From contig NZ_CP040896.1 in NCBI RefSeq assembly GCF_006337165.1, positions 930,001 to 994,000 of the forward strand: 64,000 bases of DNA. Reading direction: 5' to 3'. Numbering within the stretch: the stretch's first letter is position 1; each line of letters starts with the position of its first letter. The DNA comes from Hymenobacter jejuensis. Its GTDB lineage: Bacteria; Bacteroidota; Bacteroidia; Cytophagales; Hymenobacteraceae. Below the pieces are notes generated by a model, which was given only the letters and a program-made list of their open reading frames with translations, made no database searches and was not told where the DNA came from. Shown in pieces: positions 48,323 through 58,007 of this stretch. Made by a program: the position numbers and the translations under genes.

Positions 48323-49417
48323 CTATTCTGGGCGGTTGAGCACTTCCGTTTGCTTTCGAATACTTTCCAAATGGATGAGCTTATACAGCTCGGCCACGAA
48401 TTTCTCGTTGACGTGCAGCTTGGCTGCCCATTCCGGCCGCGACGTGAAGATTTCGTTCCAGCGATCCAACTGCAGAATCTTGACGTTGTTTTCTCGCTTG
48501 TATTCGGCCAGCTCCTCTACCAAAGCCATGCGCCGGGCCAGCGCTTCGACGATTTCGCGGTCGGCCACATCCATTTTCTGCCGTAGCTCCTCAGCCTTAT
48601 TAATGTAGTCGGCGTTGTTGCTGGAGCGGTAGCGGTACTTGAGTTCACCTAAGATTTCGCCGAGCCGCGCAGGCGTCACTTGCTGCTCCGCATCGCTGAG
48701 GGCATGGTCGGGGTCGGGGTGGGTTTCGATGATCAGCCCATCGTAATCGAGGTCGAGTGCTTTCTGGGCGATGGGCAAAATCAGGTCGCGCTTGCCGCCC
48801 ATGTGGCTCGGATCGCAAATCAACGGAATGTGTGGAAAGCGAGTTTTGAGTTCAATGGCGATTTGCCAAGTCGGCGCGTTGCGGTAACGCGAAGGCGCAA
48901 ACGTGCTGAACCCACGGTGAATCGCCGCCAAGTCCCGGATGCCGGCGCGCTCCAGCCGCTCCAACGCCCCGGCCCACAGTGCCACGTCGGGGTTGACCGG
49001 ATTTTTGACCATGACGGGCACGCCTGTTCCAGCCAGCGCATCGGCCAATTCCTGCACAGCAAACGGGTTGACGGTGGTACGCGCCCCAATCCAGAGTACA
49101 TCGACGTCGTGTGCTAGCGCCTCTTCGACGTGGCGCGGCGTGGCTACTTCGACGGTAACGGGGATGCCGACTTCGGTGCGCACGCGTTGCAGCCACTTCA
49201 GGCCCACCGTGCCGATGCCCTCGAAGGAGCCGGGCCGGGTACGTGGCTTCCAGATTCCCGACCGGAACAAATCCACGCCTAAATCCTTAAGGGCCCAAGC
49301 CGTAGTCAAGATCTGGGCCTCGGTTTCGGCGCTGCACGGCCCGGCGAAAATCAGGGGTTGGCCCTTGGCAGCTAATTTGCGAGTGAAGAAAGTATCGGTA
49401 GCAGCAGTGGTTTCCAT
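48323..49417 (-). CDS. Bifunctional 3-deoxy-7-phosphoheptulonate synthase / chorismate mutase
   Basis: A 364-residue fusion. Residues 1-260 are a KDO8P/type I-beta DAHP synthase barrel: LIFAGPCSAETEAQI, RSGIWKPRTRPGSFEG, IGARTTVNPFAVQEL, MVKNPVNPDV, CDPSHMGGKRDL and IIETHPDPDHALSD. Residues about 275-364 are an AroQ chorismate mutase (MDVADREIVEALARRMALVEELAEYK, then WNEIF). It performs the first shikimate step and the chorismate-to-prephenate step. ATG at 49417 is chosen over a longer frame. It is upstream of aroB and aroA on the same strand, separated by the lipoprotein gene. Confidence 0.95.
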   Translation of the reverse strand: METTAATDTFFTRKLAAKGQPLIFAGPCSAETEAQILTTAWALKDLGVDLFRSGIWKPRTRPGSFEGIGTVGLKWLQRVRTEVGIPVTVEVATPRHVEEALAHDVDVLWIGARTTVNPFAVQELADALAGTGVPVMVKNPVNPDVALWAGALERLERAGIRDLAAIHRGFSTFAPSRYRNAPTWQIAIELKTRFPHIPLICDPSHMGGKRDLILPIAQKALDLDYDGLIIETHPDPDHALSDAEQQVTPARLGEILGELKYRYRSSNNADYINKAEELRQKMDVADREIVEALARRMALVEELAEYKRENNVKILQLDRWNEIFTSRPEWAAKLHVNEKFVAELYKLIHLESIRKQTEVLNRPE

Positions 49418-49572
49418 AACTAATAACAGAACAAACAAGACCGGCAAAAGATGCAGGCCCAAGCTGCACGCTCCACCCGGAAAAGATTTGGCGGGAAGGT
49501 AACTCTGTCCGCCGAAACGATGTTTAAAAGTATCTTCGCCCACCCAAAATCCCCGCCCAAATTTTGCTTCGT

Positions 49573-50766
49573 ATGCCTGTAACCCAAGCTCCGCCCATTT
49601 CCTTCGAAGACACGGCCGTCGCGTTTGCCTCCAAACCCGATTTTGCACTGCGCAAGATGTACGCCCTGTTCGCCGCCATGAACAACAACACGCTAGTGAA
49701 AGCCGGCGGCGGCCTGATGAAAGTCGCCCTGAAATGGCATCTTCCTGGTACTAAGGCACTTATAAAAAGCACCATTTTCAACCAATTTTGCGGGGGCGAA
49801 ACCATCAAGCAATGTGTGCCGGTAGTAGAAGAGCTAGGCCGCTATAACATCGGCACCATTCTGGACTATTCGGTGGAGGGTGAAGGCAGCGACAAAAGCT
49901 TCGACCACACCCGCGACGAGATTCTGGCGACCATCGATCTGGCGCATCGCTCCAAGCACATCCCCTTTTCGGTGTTTAAAGTAACCGGCCTCGCCGATAG
50001 CGGAGTGCTGGAGAAAGTACAGGCTAGCCAGCCTCTATCGGCCGCCGAGCAGGCCAGCTACGATCGCTCCAAAGCCCGCGTCGATGCCATTTGCGAGCGG
50101 GCTCACCGCTATGGCGTTCGGGTGTTCGTGGATGCCGAGGAAAGCTGGTTTCAGGAGACCATCGACAACCTCGCCTACGACATGATGGCCAAGTACAACC
50201 GCGAGTCGGCCATCGTTTTCAACACCTATCAGCTGTACCGCCACGATCGATTAGAAGCCATTCAGCGCGACTGCGAAAACGCCCAGCGCGATGGTTATTA
50301 CCTAGGAGCCAAGCTGGTGCGCGGGGCTTACATGGAAAAAGAAGCCCGTCGGGCCGTGGCGCAGGGGTATCCTACTCCTATTAACCCCACGAAGGAGGCA
50401 TCAGACCAGCTTTACAACGACGCATTGCGTTATTGCGTGGAACACGTTGGCCGCATCAGCATTTGTGCCGGCACGCACAACGAAGCTAGCTCGCTGTTGC
50501 TCACGCAGTTGATGCAGCAACATGGCCTACGCCCCGGCGACCAGCGCATCTGGTTTGCCCAACTCTATGGCATGAGCGACAACCTGAGCTATAATTTGGC
50601 CAATGCGGGCTACAACACGGCCAAATATGTTCCTTACGGCCCCGTGGAGGCCGTAATGCCATACCTGCTTCGCCGCGCCGACGAGAATACGGCCATTGCC
50701 GGGCAGAGCAGCCGGGAGTTTTTATTAATCCAGAAAGAAATTTCGCGGCGTAAGTCTATTAGATAG
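49573..50766 (+). CDS. Proline dehydrogenase family protein
   Basis: A 397-residue FAD-dependent PRODH barrel: NIGTILDYSVEGE, RVFVDAEESWFQETIDN, IVFNTYQLYRHDRLEA, YYLGAKLVRGAYMEKEARRA and the C-terminal YGPVEAVMPYLLRRADENT. This is the monofunctional enzyme oxidising proline to pyrroline-5-carboxylate; the P5C dehydrogenase is not in the window. The ATG at 49573 is preferred to an upstream TTG. Membrane-peripheral. It is divergent from the DAHP synthase gene. Confidence 0.95.
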   Translation: MPVTQAPPISFEDTAVAFASKPDFALRKMYALFAAMNNNTLVKAGGGLMKVALKWHLPGTKALIKSTIFNQFCGGETIKQCVPVVEELGRYNIGTILDYSVEGEGSDKSFDHTRDEILATIDLAHRSKHIPFSVFKVTGLADSGVLEKVQASQPLSAAEQASYDRSKARVDAICERAHRYGVRVFVDAEESWFQETIDNLAYDMMAKYNRESAIVFNTYQLYRHDRLEAIQRDCENAQRDGYYLGAKLVRGAYMEKEARRAVAQGYPTPINPTKEASDQLYNDALRYCVEHVGRISICAGTHNEASSLLLTQLMQQHGLRPGDQRIWFAQLYGMSDNLSYNLANAGYNTAKYVPYGPVEAVMPYLLRRADENTAIAGQSSREFLLIQKEISRRKSIR

Positions 50767-50803
50767 GATTTTTTCCTATCGGCACAATTTTAGCTTGAAA
50801 GTT

Positions 50804-50845
50804 CCTCCTGCTTGGGCACCCACCACAAGCAGGAGGCTTTTTTTT
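50804..50845 (+). terminator. Terminator of the proline dehydrogenase gene
   Basis: A 10-bp stem (50804-50813 with 50827-50836) and a run of eight Ts. A smaller hairpin (50762-50768 with 50774-50780) sits directly at the stop codon. Confidence 0.85.
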
Positions 50846-50882
50846 GCTAATTTCCCACCCCTAATCCCTTCTTTATTCGCTG

Positions 50883-51251
50883 ATGAACGGCAGAGTACGC
50901 AGCCATCTGATTCGCTTTTCCCGCCACCAGGTGGGCACCACTAGCTACCTCAACTTGGTTCAGGAAGCCGAGCTAGGGTTCAACCTGGAGATTTCGCACG
51001 AGAAAGCGCGCCTAAACGACATCCTGTCCGAAATTTCCGAGAAGGAATTTCATGCCGGGCGGCCTTTGCTGAGCTGCTTGGTAACCGTGAAAGGCGCTAA
51101 AGGACAAGGAGATAATTTTTTTAAGCTCTGCGAACGCCTCGGGTTGGGAGAGTGGCGCACGCTAAAACAAGATCCCGATTTCCTAAAAAACCTGCGCACT
51201 GAGTGCCGTGCTTTCTGGAAAGACGAAGCAAATTTTAAGCGCTTTGCATAG
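50883..51251 (+). CDS. Hypothetical protein, 122 aa
   Basis: Not recognised. A soluble, charged protein with no signal peptide; helical stretches DILSEISEKEFHAG and FFKLCERLGLGEW are visible, ending ANFKRFA. Compact size and coding-like composition support it as a real gene. It has its own position between two terminator-flanked genes, so it is probably monocistronic. Confidence 0.7.
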   Translation: MNGRVRSHLIRFSRHQVGTTSYLNLVQEAELGFNLEISHEKARLNDILSEISEKEFHAGRPLLSCLVTVKGAKGQGDNFFKLCERLGLGEWRTLKQDPDFLKNLRTECRAFWKDEANFKRFA

Positions 51252-51438
51252 AATAGGGATGGATTGAGGAATTGTGTAAAGGGAAAAATGAGCTAGCCCG
51301 AATTGACTTGCAGGATAAATTTCTGTAACCCCCGCGTCTGGCTCATCGTTAAGCTAACCAAGTCAGCGATACCAGCTTCCTTTCCAACTGCTGGTATGTG
51401 TGACTGTTATTCTCCCTTTCACATAACTATCCACCCCC

Positions 51439-52203
51439 ATGAACACCAACGATTCAATCAACCCGACGAATTCAGGCACTGGCTCAGGCGCAAACTATGG
51501 TACTGGCTCGGCCGGTAGCGGTTACGGCACAGGCAGCGAAGCCAGTTCGAGCGGCAATATGAGTAATTCTACCACTGGCGATTCTAGCTTGGCTGGTTCT
51601 ACCGGTTCTACTTCTTCAAGCACTACTTCAGGTTCTAACCTGTCGGGCAGCAGCGACTCTTCTTATAGCTCAACTTCGGGCTCTACCTCGGGTGGCATGC
51701 TGACCAGCACGTTCAAAGACCGTGACAGCGCCGAGCGTGCTTACAACTCACTATCGTCGCGCGGTTACGGCAAAGACGATGTGAACTTGCTCATGTCGGA
51801 TGAAACCCGCAAAAAGCATTTTGGCGATAATACTCCTGATACCGACCTAGGCGACAAGGCCATGGAAGGCGCTGGCGTAGGTTCGGCCATTGGTGGTACT
51901 GCCGGTGCCGTAATCGGCGCTATCGCGGCCATTGGTACTTCAGTAGCCTTGCCAGGCTTGGGCTTGGTGATTGCAGGCCCGATTGCAGCTGCCTTGGCAG
52001 GTGCCGGTGCGGGCGGTCTGACGGGTGGCTTAGTAGGCGCTCTAGTAGGCTCGGGCATCCCAGAAGATCATGCTGCTCAGTATGAGAGCGATATCAAAAA
52101 CGGCGGCATCGTAATGGGCGTGAAACCCCGCAACGACGAAGACGCTCGTTATTTCGAAGATGAGTTCCGTCGCAACCAAGGCGACCGTGTAGCTCGTTTT
52201 TAG
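51439..52203 (+). CDS. General-stress-like protein with Ser/Gly/Thr-rich tail and glycine-zipper region
   Basis: A 254-residue protein. Residues 1-88 are low-complexity Ser/Gly/Thr/Asn with repeated TGS/GSGS/TSGS units. Residues about 88-125 (MLTSTFKDRDSAERAYNSL, GYGKDDVNLLMSDET) resemble YflT/general-stress-type domains. Residues about 140-205 form a Gly/Ala-rich hydrophobic segment with GxxxG repeats, and the C-terminus is soluble (EDARYFEDEFRRNQ). It may associate with membranes; role in stress is inferred. Start at 51439. Confidence 0.7.
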   Translation: MNTNDSINPTNSGTGSGANYGTGSAGSGYGTGSEASSSGNMSNSTTGDSSLAGSTGSTSSSTTSGSNLSGSSDSSYSSTSGSTSGGMLTSTFKDRDSAERAYNSLSSRGYGKDDVNLLMSDETRKKHFGDNTPDTDLGDKAMEGAGVGSAIGGTAGAVIGAIAAIGTSVALPGLGLVIAGPIAAALAGAGAGGLTGGLVGALVGSGIPEDHAAQYESDIKNGGIVMGVKPRNDEDARYFEDEFRRNQGDRVARF

Positions 52204-52227
52204 TAGCTGCTAAAGCTCATTAAATAC

Positions 52228-52257
52228 AAAATGCCCTTCCCCACGGAAGGGCATTTT
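52228..52257 (+). terminator. Terminator of the stress-like gene
   Basis: A 13-bp perfect stem (52228-52240 with 52245-52257), 4-nt loop and T-run, 24 bp after the stop. Confidence 0.9.
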
Positions 52258-52526
52258 TGTTTATACAGAGAGGTAGAGAAAATAATTTCGGCCGGCCAAT
52301 CCGCTGCATTTTCGTTTTGGCAGGATTTTTTCAAAATAGAGTACTTCCGTCGCAAATTCGGTGCAACTTAGCCTTGTGCTACTGTGCCTTTTTGCTACCG
52401 ACGAAAACAGCAGGGCACTTATTTAGCCGTTGTTGGCGTTTTCAGGTAAACCGGCTCATCATGCCTTGCGTAAGCCTCAGAGCCGCTTTTACTTAAACTT
52501 GATTTTACCATCTTACTGCCATTTCC

Positions 52527-54671
52527 ATGTCTTCCCCCCGACTCAAAATAGGCCTATATGCCTCCTTGGTGTTGGCCGTCTTTGTGCTGGCTTCCTACAA
52601 ATTGTACCGGCGCAACGACGCACGCGCACCCCAGAAAGACGAGGTTCTGATTAAGGCCATGTTGCAGGGGCTCACCGTCGCGCACTACCAGCCCGAGAAG
52701 ATAGACGACACCTTCTCGAAGCGCGTGTACGACTTGTATCTCAAGCGCCTAGACGTCAACAAGAAGTTCTTGCTTCAGACAGACGTAGCCCAACTAGCTA
52801 AGTACCAAAACGATATCGACGACGAGGTAAAACGTGGTTCGCACGAGTTCCTCGACCTGAGCACCCAGATGGTGACGCAGCGTACCAAGGATATCCAAGC
52901 CTTGTACCGCGACATCCTGTCCAAGCCCTTCGACTTCACGACCGAAGAGTCGTTTGAGACAGAACCCGATAAGATGACGTTTGCAGCCGACAAAGCTGCC
53001 CAGCGCGAAGATTGGCGCAAGTTCCTGAAGTATCAGACCATGATCCGCGTGTCGGAGATGATGGACGAGCAGGCCAAGAAGAAAGACAAACCGCTGGCAG
53101 CTACTTCGGTAACGCCTTCTGCTGCAACCACTTCTGAGCCAATTCGCACTCCTGCCGAAATGGAAGTCGAAGCCCGCAAGCGTGTGCTAAAGTATTTCGA
53201 CGACCAGTTCAACGACTTGCTCCAAAACGACGCCGACGATCGCTTAGCCGTGTATGCTAATACGATTGCTAATACATATGATCCTCATACTGAGTATTTT
53301 GCACCAAAAGACAAAGACGCTTTCGATTTGGCCATGACGGGCCGTTTTGAAGGCATCGGCGCCACGTTGCAAGAGAAGGATGGCCAGATCAAAGTAAACG
53401 ACATTGTGCCCGGCAGTGCTTCCTATCGCCAAGGAGAGCTGAAAGCCGGCGACATTATTCTGCGGGTAGCGCAAGCAGCTGAAGAGCCCGTATCGGTAGA
53501 AGGCTGGCGCTTGGACAAAGCCATCACGCTTATTCGAGGCAAGAAGGGCACCGAAGTGCGCCTGACGGTCCGTAAGGCCGACGGCAGCACGAAAGTGATC
53601 CCTATTGTGCGCGACGTGGTGGTAATCGAAGAAACCTACGCGCAGTCGGCTACAATCAACGAAGGCGGCAAGAAAATCGGCTACATCAAGTTGCCAGGCT
53701 TCTACGCTGACTTCAACGAAAATGGTGGCCGCAGCAGCGCCGAAGACGTAAAGAAAGAGCTGGCCAAACTGCAACAGGAAAACGTGCAGGGCGTGGTACT
53801 TGACCTGCGCTTCAACGGCGGTGGCTCTTTGCAAGACGCTGTAGAAATGGCTGGTCTGTTCATCGACAACGGTCCTGTGGTGCAAGTAAAAGGTAGCCAA
53901 GGCGCCGCTAGCGTTCTGACCGACAAAGATCCACGCGTACAATACAGTGGCCCGCTGGTCTTGCTGGTGAATAAGTACAGTGCTTCCGCTTCCGAGATTT
54001 TGGCGGCCGCTGTGCAGGATTACAAGCGCGGCGTGGTAATGGGGACTACTACCTACGGCAAAGGCACGGTGCAGCGCATCTTCGATCTGGACGATGCTTT
54101 GCCTTCTGAATTCAACAATCTGAAGCCTTTCGGCTCGCTGAAGCTGACGACGCAGAAGTTTTACCGGATCAACGGTGGCTCTACCCAGTTTAAAGGTGTA
54201 GTTCCGGACATCATGGTGCCCGATGCGTATGCTTTCCTCGACCAAGGCGAAAAGGAATCGGATTATCCGTTGAAGTGGGATGAAATCAGCCCAGCTCGTT
54301 ATAAGACCTGGAACGACGCTCCACAAATTGCCAAGCTCAACGACAGCAGCAAGAAGCGCGTGGCTACCAACCCCAGCTTCCGGTTGATGAGCGAAATGGT
54401 ACAGCGCATGGTCAAGCGGAAGAACGACACGATGGTGTCGCTGAAGCTGGCTGCGTACCGTGCCGAGCAGCAGAAAGCCAAAGTGGAGTCGGATAAATAC
54501 GAAGAGGTACAGAAGGCCGCTCAAGCGCTAGCTATTGCACCGCTGGCTGTTGATCTCAAAGCCAAAGGCAGCGATTCGGTACAAGTAAACCGCGCTTCAC
54601 GTTTCGTGAAGCCTCTGAAGAAGGACATCATCCTTCACGAGGCCGTTTCGGTAATCAAAGACGAAATCTAG
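52527..54671 (+). CDS. C-terminal processing peptidase (Tsp/Prc type)
   Basis: A 714-residue S41A periplasmic protease with an N-terminal membrane anchor (about 10-24), the Prc-type N-terminal helical domain (about 35-240, DPHTEYFAPKDKDAFD), a PDZ domain (about 280-365, VNDIVPGSASYRQGELKAGD) and the catalytic domain. Catalytic Ser487 in YSASASEI and Lys512 in TYGKGTVQ are 25 residues apart, as in E. coli Prc (430/455). The C-terminal DUF3340-like region follows. It degrades or trims periplasmic proteins; in E. coli Prc handles MepS and FtsI-type substrates. Confidence 0.95.
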   Translation: MSSPRLKIGLYASLVLAVFVLASYKLYRRNDARAPQKDEVLIKAMLQGLTVAHYQPEKIDDTFSKRVYDLYLKRLDVNKKFLLQTDVAQLAKYQNDIDDEVKRGSHEFLDLSTQMVTQRTKDIQALYRDILSKPFDFTTEESFETEPDKMTFAADKAAQREDWRKFLKYQTMIRVSEMMDEQAKKKDKPLAATSVTPSAATTSEPIRTPAEMEVEARKRVLKYFDDQFNDLLQNDADDRLAVYANTIANTYDPHTEYFAPKDKDAFDLAMTGRFEGIGATLQEKDGQIKVNDIVPGSASYRQGELKAGDIILRVAQAAEEPVSVEGWRLDKAITLIRGKKGTEVRLTVRKADGSTKVIPIVRDVVVIEETYAQSATINEGGKKIGYIKLPGFYADFNENGGRSSAEDVKKELAKLQQENVQGVVLDLRFNGGGSLQDAVEMAGLFIDNGPVVQVKGSQGAASVLTDKDPRVQYSGPLVLLVNKYSASASEILAAAVQDYKRGVVMGTTTYGKGTVQRIFDLDDALPSEFNNLKPFGSLKLTTQKFYRINGGSTQFKGVVPDIMVPDAYAFLDQGEKESDYPLKWDEISPARYKTWNDAPQIAKLNDSSKKRVATNPSFRLMSEMVQRMVKRKNDTMVSLKLAAYRAEQQKAKVESDKYEEVQKAAQALAIAPLAVDLKAKGSDSVQVNRASRFVKPLKKDIILHEAVSVIKDEI

Positions 54672-54683
54672 AGTTTCGTAGAG

Positions 54684-54727
54684 AAAGAAAAAGCCCTCGT
54701 GCCTTATGGCGCGAGGGCTTTTTCTTT
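54684..54727 (+). terminator. Terminator of the Prc gene
   Basis: A 16-bp perfect stem (54684-54699 with 54712-54727), a 12-nt loop and T-rich tail. Confidence 0.9.
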
Positions 54728-54899
54728 GTTTTTTCCGTTTTGACAATTAAATTAGTAAATCGACCTGGATTTCCTGTTCTAAAACAATCTGTTGTTTTAT
54801 ACATAAATTATTGATTATCAACGTTTTATACACTCTTAAACATGGCAAATATTTTTAGTAAATATGCAACTCAAAGCTTACTGTTCCTGTTTACTTAGC

Positions 54900-55937
54900 A
54901 TGACAACGATAACGGAAAACAACATCTTCCCGCTCGTGACTGACGAGCAGAAGCAAGCTGAGGAAACGTGGCGCAAATCCATTCCAGCCCAGGTTTTCCT
55001 CAACTACTTTTTTGCGATCAACTACCACATCCAGGAGTACGACGATGAGGCGGGTGGTTTGCAACATCTCCCCTATTTCCGCGCGCACCAAGCGGAGTTG
55101 ACGGATACAGACGTGCAGGCCATCACAAAGCTGTTGCACGCTTGCTGGAGCACGGAGTACGCATTGAGGACCACCGCCGAGTTAGGCGACGAAGATTACC
55201 TGCGTAATGCGTTGCACTGGACTTTCCCCCAGGCTTACCACACCATCATGGCCGGTTTGCAGGGCTTTCTGTACACAACCGGGGTACGTTCTAATAATCC
55301 GTCGTTGGTGCGCCGCGAGGTAGGCCGATTGGTGGTGAAGAATGCCTATCCGCGCCCGGTGTCGTTCTATGCCGCTGGCCCGTATGGTGACTTCAGCATC
55401 CACCGTTTGCCTTTGGCCGGTTATAAGGCGGGGTTGCACATCGCGGCCAAAGAGATTGATGCTCAGGCTCAGATCGGGCAGTTCCTACGCACCACCCGCC
55501 GCATGAAAGCCCAGTGGACGCGTCAGCAGGTGCAGGCTAATCCCAACACGGCCTTGCGCAGCCAGAAGACAGGCAAGCTGCTCGACAAGTGGACTGCTTC
55601 GCATTGGCAGCAGATTACGTGGCGCTTGGGTTATACCACCATCTTCGACCTGCTAGGCCGTCTGCAAATCTCCCAGACCAGCCGTGAGATCGAGCGTTAT
55701 GTGGAAGCCGAAATCGACTTCAAGCTGTTTCACCAATCGCTGCTCAACATTGTGAGCTTCCTGAATGGAATTCATGAAAGCTACATCGCGAAAGCAGTAG
55801 GTTTGGCACGATATCAGCAAATAGTAGCTGAGCTGCCTAAGCACCTGCAAAACAGCTTCGTAGCCGAGCGTTTGCGTAGCAAAGTCGAGCCGCTACTCAC
55901 GGGCGAAGCTCCTACGCAGATGAACATTGCTGCTTAA
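54900..55937 (+). CDS. Hypothetical protein, 345 aa
   Basis: Not recognised. A soluble, largely helical protein without signal peptide: QKQAEETWRKSIPAQVFLN, LRNALHWTFPQAYHTIMAG, LQGFLYTTGVRSNNPSLVRRE, LGYTTIFDLLGRLQIS and HQSLLNIVSFLNGIHESYI. The tyrosine- and tryptophan-rich helices could be a HEPN-like or other all-alpha fold, but no catalytic motif is evident. Another ATG at 54864 would add 12 cysteine-containing residues. It is monocistronic, flanked by terminators. Confidence 0.75.
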   Translation: MTTITENNIFPLVTDEQKQAEETWRKSIPAQVFLNYFFAINYHIQEYDDEAGGLQHLPYFRAHQAELTDTDVQAITKLLHACWSTEYALRTTAELGDEDYLRNALHWTFPQAYHTIMAGLQGFLYTTGVRSNNPSLVRREVGRLVVKNAYPRPVSFYAAGPYGDFSIHRLPLAGYKAGLHIAAKEIDAQAQIGQFLRTTRRMKAQWTRQQVQANPNTALRSQKTGKLLDKWTASHWQQITWRLGYTTIFDLLGRLQISQTSREIERYVEAEIDFKLFHQSLLNIVSFLNGIHESYIAKAVGLARYQQIVAELPKHLQNSFVAERLRSKVEPLLTGEAPTQMNIAA

Positions 55938-55974
55938 TAGCACTGCTTTTTTACCCACTACTGCATATAGACCT

Positions 55975-56004
55975 AAGCGCCGCCCCACTGGGACGGCGCT
56001 TTTT
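55975..56004 (+). terminator. Terminator of the 54900-55937 gene
   Basis: Arms 55975-55982 and 55994-56001 pair perfectly, with an 11-nt loop and a T-run ending about 56004. Confidence 0.8.
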
Positions 56005-56057
56005 ATTTGTGGCGCCCCGTAGTGCCAATGAATCTGTTAAAATCTGCAGTTAGAGTT

Positions 56058-56065
56058 TACCTTTG
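56058..56065 (+). promoter_or_regulatory. Bacteroidota -7 promoter box of lysS (TACCTTTG)
   Basis: An exact TAnnTTTG match 24 bp before the lysS ATG; a weak -33 candidate TCTG lies 21 bp upstream. It argues against the upstream TTG start at 56063, which would overlap the box. Confidence 0.5.
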
Positions 56066-56089
56066 CAGGCTTATTCAACGACACTCCCC

Positions 56090-57652
56090 ATGCAGCACCT
56101 CAGCGAACAGGAACAGATACGCCGCCAGAAGCTGGAGGAACTTCAGAAGCTCGGCATCGAGCCGTATCCTTCCGAGCTATTCGATGTGAATTTTTACGCC
56201 CAGGAAATTCTGGACAACTACCATCCTGAACTCAACAACTTCCAGGACGTGAGTCTGGCCGGCCGGGTGATGTCGGTGCGCGTGAAAGGCAAGGCTTCGT
56301 TTGCGGAACTGCAGGACGCTTCGGGCCGCATTCAGCTCTACATCAACCGCGACGAAATCTGCCCCGGCGACGACAAAGAGCTGTATAACACCGTGTTTAA
56401 GAAGCTGCTGGACCTCGGCGACTTCATTGGGGTAAAAGGCCGCGTCTTCGTGACGATGGTAGGCGAGACGTCTATCCACGTCACTGGCTTCACGCTGCTT
56501 AGCAAGAGCTTACGCCCGCTCCCCGTAGTGAAGGAGCGCGTTGACGAAGCTACTGGCGAAAAAATCACCTACGACGCCTTCACCGACCCCGAGCAGCGCT
56601 ACCGCCAGCGCTACGTCGATCTGGTCGTCAATCCGCAGGTGCGCGACACCTTTATCAAGCGGACGCAACTGGTGCAAGCCATGCGCAACTACCTGAACGA
56701 CAAAGGCTACTTGGAAGTAGAAACTCCCATCTTGCAGCCGTTGTACGGCGGGGCCGCTGCCCGCCCCTTCAAGACGCACCACAACACGCTGGACATGACG
56801 CTGTACCTGCGCATTGCCAACGAGCTGTATCTCAAGCGGTTAATTGTGGGCGGTTTCGACGGCGTGTATGAGTTCTCGAAGGACTTCCGCAACGAAGGCA
56901 TGTCACGCTTCCACAACCCCGAGTTCACCCAGATGGAGCTCTACGTAGCCTACAAAGACTACTATTGGATGATGGACCTCGTGGAGGAAATGGTCGAGCG
57001 CGTGGCGATGGAGCTACACGGGAAAACGGAAGTACAAGTCGGTGAGAACCTGATCAACTTCAAGCGGCCGTGGCAACGTTTCACTATGTACGAAGCCATC
57101 CAGCACTTTTCAGGCGTCGACATTTCGGAAATGGACGAAGCGGGCTTACGCGAAACTGCCGCCAAGCTGCACGTGCCACTTGACCCCAGCATGGGCAAAG
57201 CCAAAATCATCGACGAGCTATTCGGCGAGCTGTGCGAGCCAAAGCTGATTCAGCCGACTTTCATCACCGATTACCCCGTCGAGATGTCGCCGCTGGCCAA
57301 AAAGCACCGCTCCAAGCCCGGCTTGGTAGAACGCTTCGAAGCGATCTGCAACGGCAAGGAAATCTGTAATGCGTTCTCAGAACTCAATGACCCCATCGAC
57401 CAGCGCCAGCGCTTCGAAGACCAGTTGGAACTGGGCAAGCGCGGCGACACCGAAGCGATGGTGCTCGACGAAGATTTTCTGCGCGCCCTAGAATACGGCA
57501 TGCCGCCCACCGCGGGCCTGGGCATAGGCATCGACCGCCTGAGCATGATCATGACCAACTCCAACTCGATTCAGGATGTGCTCTTCTTCCCGCAAATGAA
57601 GCCCGAGTACACCAAGTCGGAAAACGCGCCCAAAACGGAAGCGCCGAAGTAA
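56090..57652 (+). CDS. lysS: Lysine--tRNA ligase, class II
   Basis: A 520-residue enzyme. The N-terminal OB-fold anticodon domain (about 60-160) includes [19 protein letters not shown]. The class II core has motif 1 near [20 protein letters not shown], motif 2 [15 protein letters not shown] and motif 3 [11 protein letters not shown]. The start at ATG 56090 fits the family N-terminus. It charges tRNA-Lys in the cytosol. A 14-bp terminator stem follows the stop by 24 bp. Confidence 0.97.
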   Translation: MQHLSEQEQIRRQKLEELQKLGIEPYPSELFDVNFYAQEILDNYHPELNNFQDVSLAGRVMSVRVKGKASFAELQDASGRIQLYINRDEICPGDDKELYNTVFKKLLDLGDFIGVKGRVFVTMVGETSIHVTGFTLLSKSLRPLPVVKERVDEATGEKITYDAFTDPEQRYRQRYVDLVVNPQVRDTFIKRTQLVQAMRNYLNDKGYLEVETPILQPLYGGAAARPFKTHHNTLDMTLYLRIANELYLKRLIVGGFDGVYEFSKDFRNEGMSRFHNPEFTQMELYVAYKDYYWMMDLVEEMVERVAMELHGKTEVQVGENLINFKRPWQRFTMYEAIQHFSGVDISEMDEAGLRETAAKLHVPLDPSMGKAKIIDELFGELCEPKLIQPTFITDYPVEMSPLAKKHRSKPGLVERFEAICNGKEICNAFSELNDPIDQRQRFEDQLELGKRGDTEAMVLDEDFLRALEYGMPPTAGLGIGIDRLSMIMTNSNSIQDVLFFPQMKPEYTKSENAPKTEAPK

Positions 57653-57672
57653 CCAACGGCATGGGCCTAAAA

Positions 57673-57909
57673 ATCGAAAAGCCTCCCGCGCATGTCGCGG
57701 GAGGCTTTTCTTTTAAAAACTAACTTTTCAGCAGAAAGGAAAACGTGAAGAAACTTGCGATGGGCAAACACGATTTTGCTACCAGGTTAATTAAAACCAA
57801 CCCCTGATAGAAGCTCTACCGCCGGCAATTTTACTTCGAATTACTTTCCGATCTTCTTCTAAGTCGGTTATGGCTTCTTTTACGGAGAGGGCTAAGCTAT
57901 TGTTGCAAA
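57673..57909. repeat. Direct repeat unit 1 (hairpin plus ~165-bp body)
   Basis: Homologous to 58008-58244 at an offset of 335 bp, sharing hairpin, GAAGAA-CTTGCGATGG, AGAAGCTCTA, GGCAATTTTACTTC, AAGTCGGTT and GTTGCAAA blocks in order. Identity is roughly 70% by eye. On the minus strand there is an open frame of about 40 codons ending at 57791 but no start codon. Confidence 0.75.
57677..57713 (+). terminator. Terminator of lysS
   Basis: A 14-bp perfect stem (57677-57690 with 57696-57709), 5-nt loop and T-run to 57713. It is also part of direct-repeat unit 1, and on the opposite strand it has its own T-tract. Confidence 0.85.
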
Positions 57910-58007
57910 CTGAGCAATAATTTTATAACATATTTACAACTAATTGACTATCAATTATTTGCAATAACTCAGTTAGTCTGAGATGCAATGTATACAAGCC
58001 CAGAAAA

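Noticed and set aside
49418-49648. Upstream extension of the DAHP synthase frame
   Set aside because: The extra 77 residues do not resemble family sequence and overlap the promoter region of the divergent proline dehydrogenase gene.
53244-54524. Long minus-strand frame opposite the Prc gene
   Set aside because: Antisense shadow of a conserved protease with intact catalytic residues.
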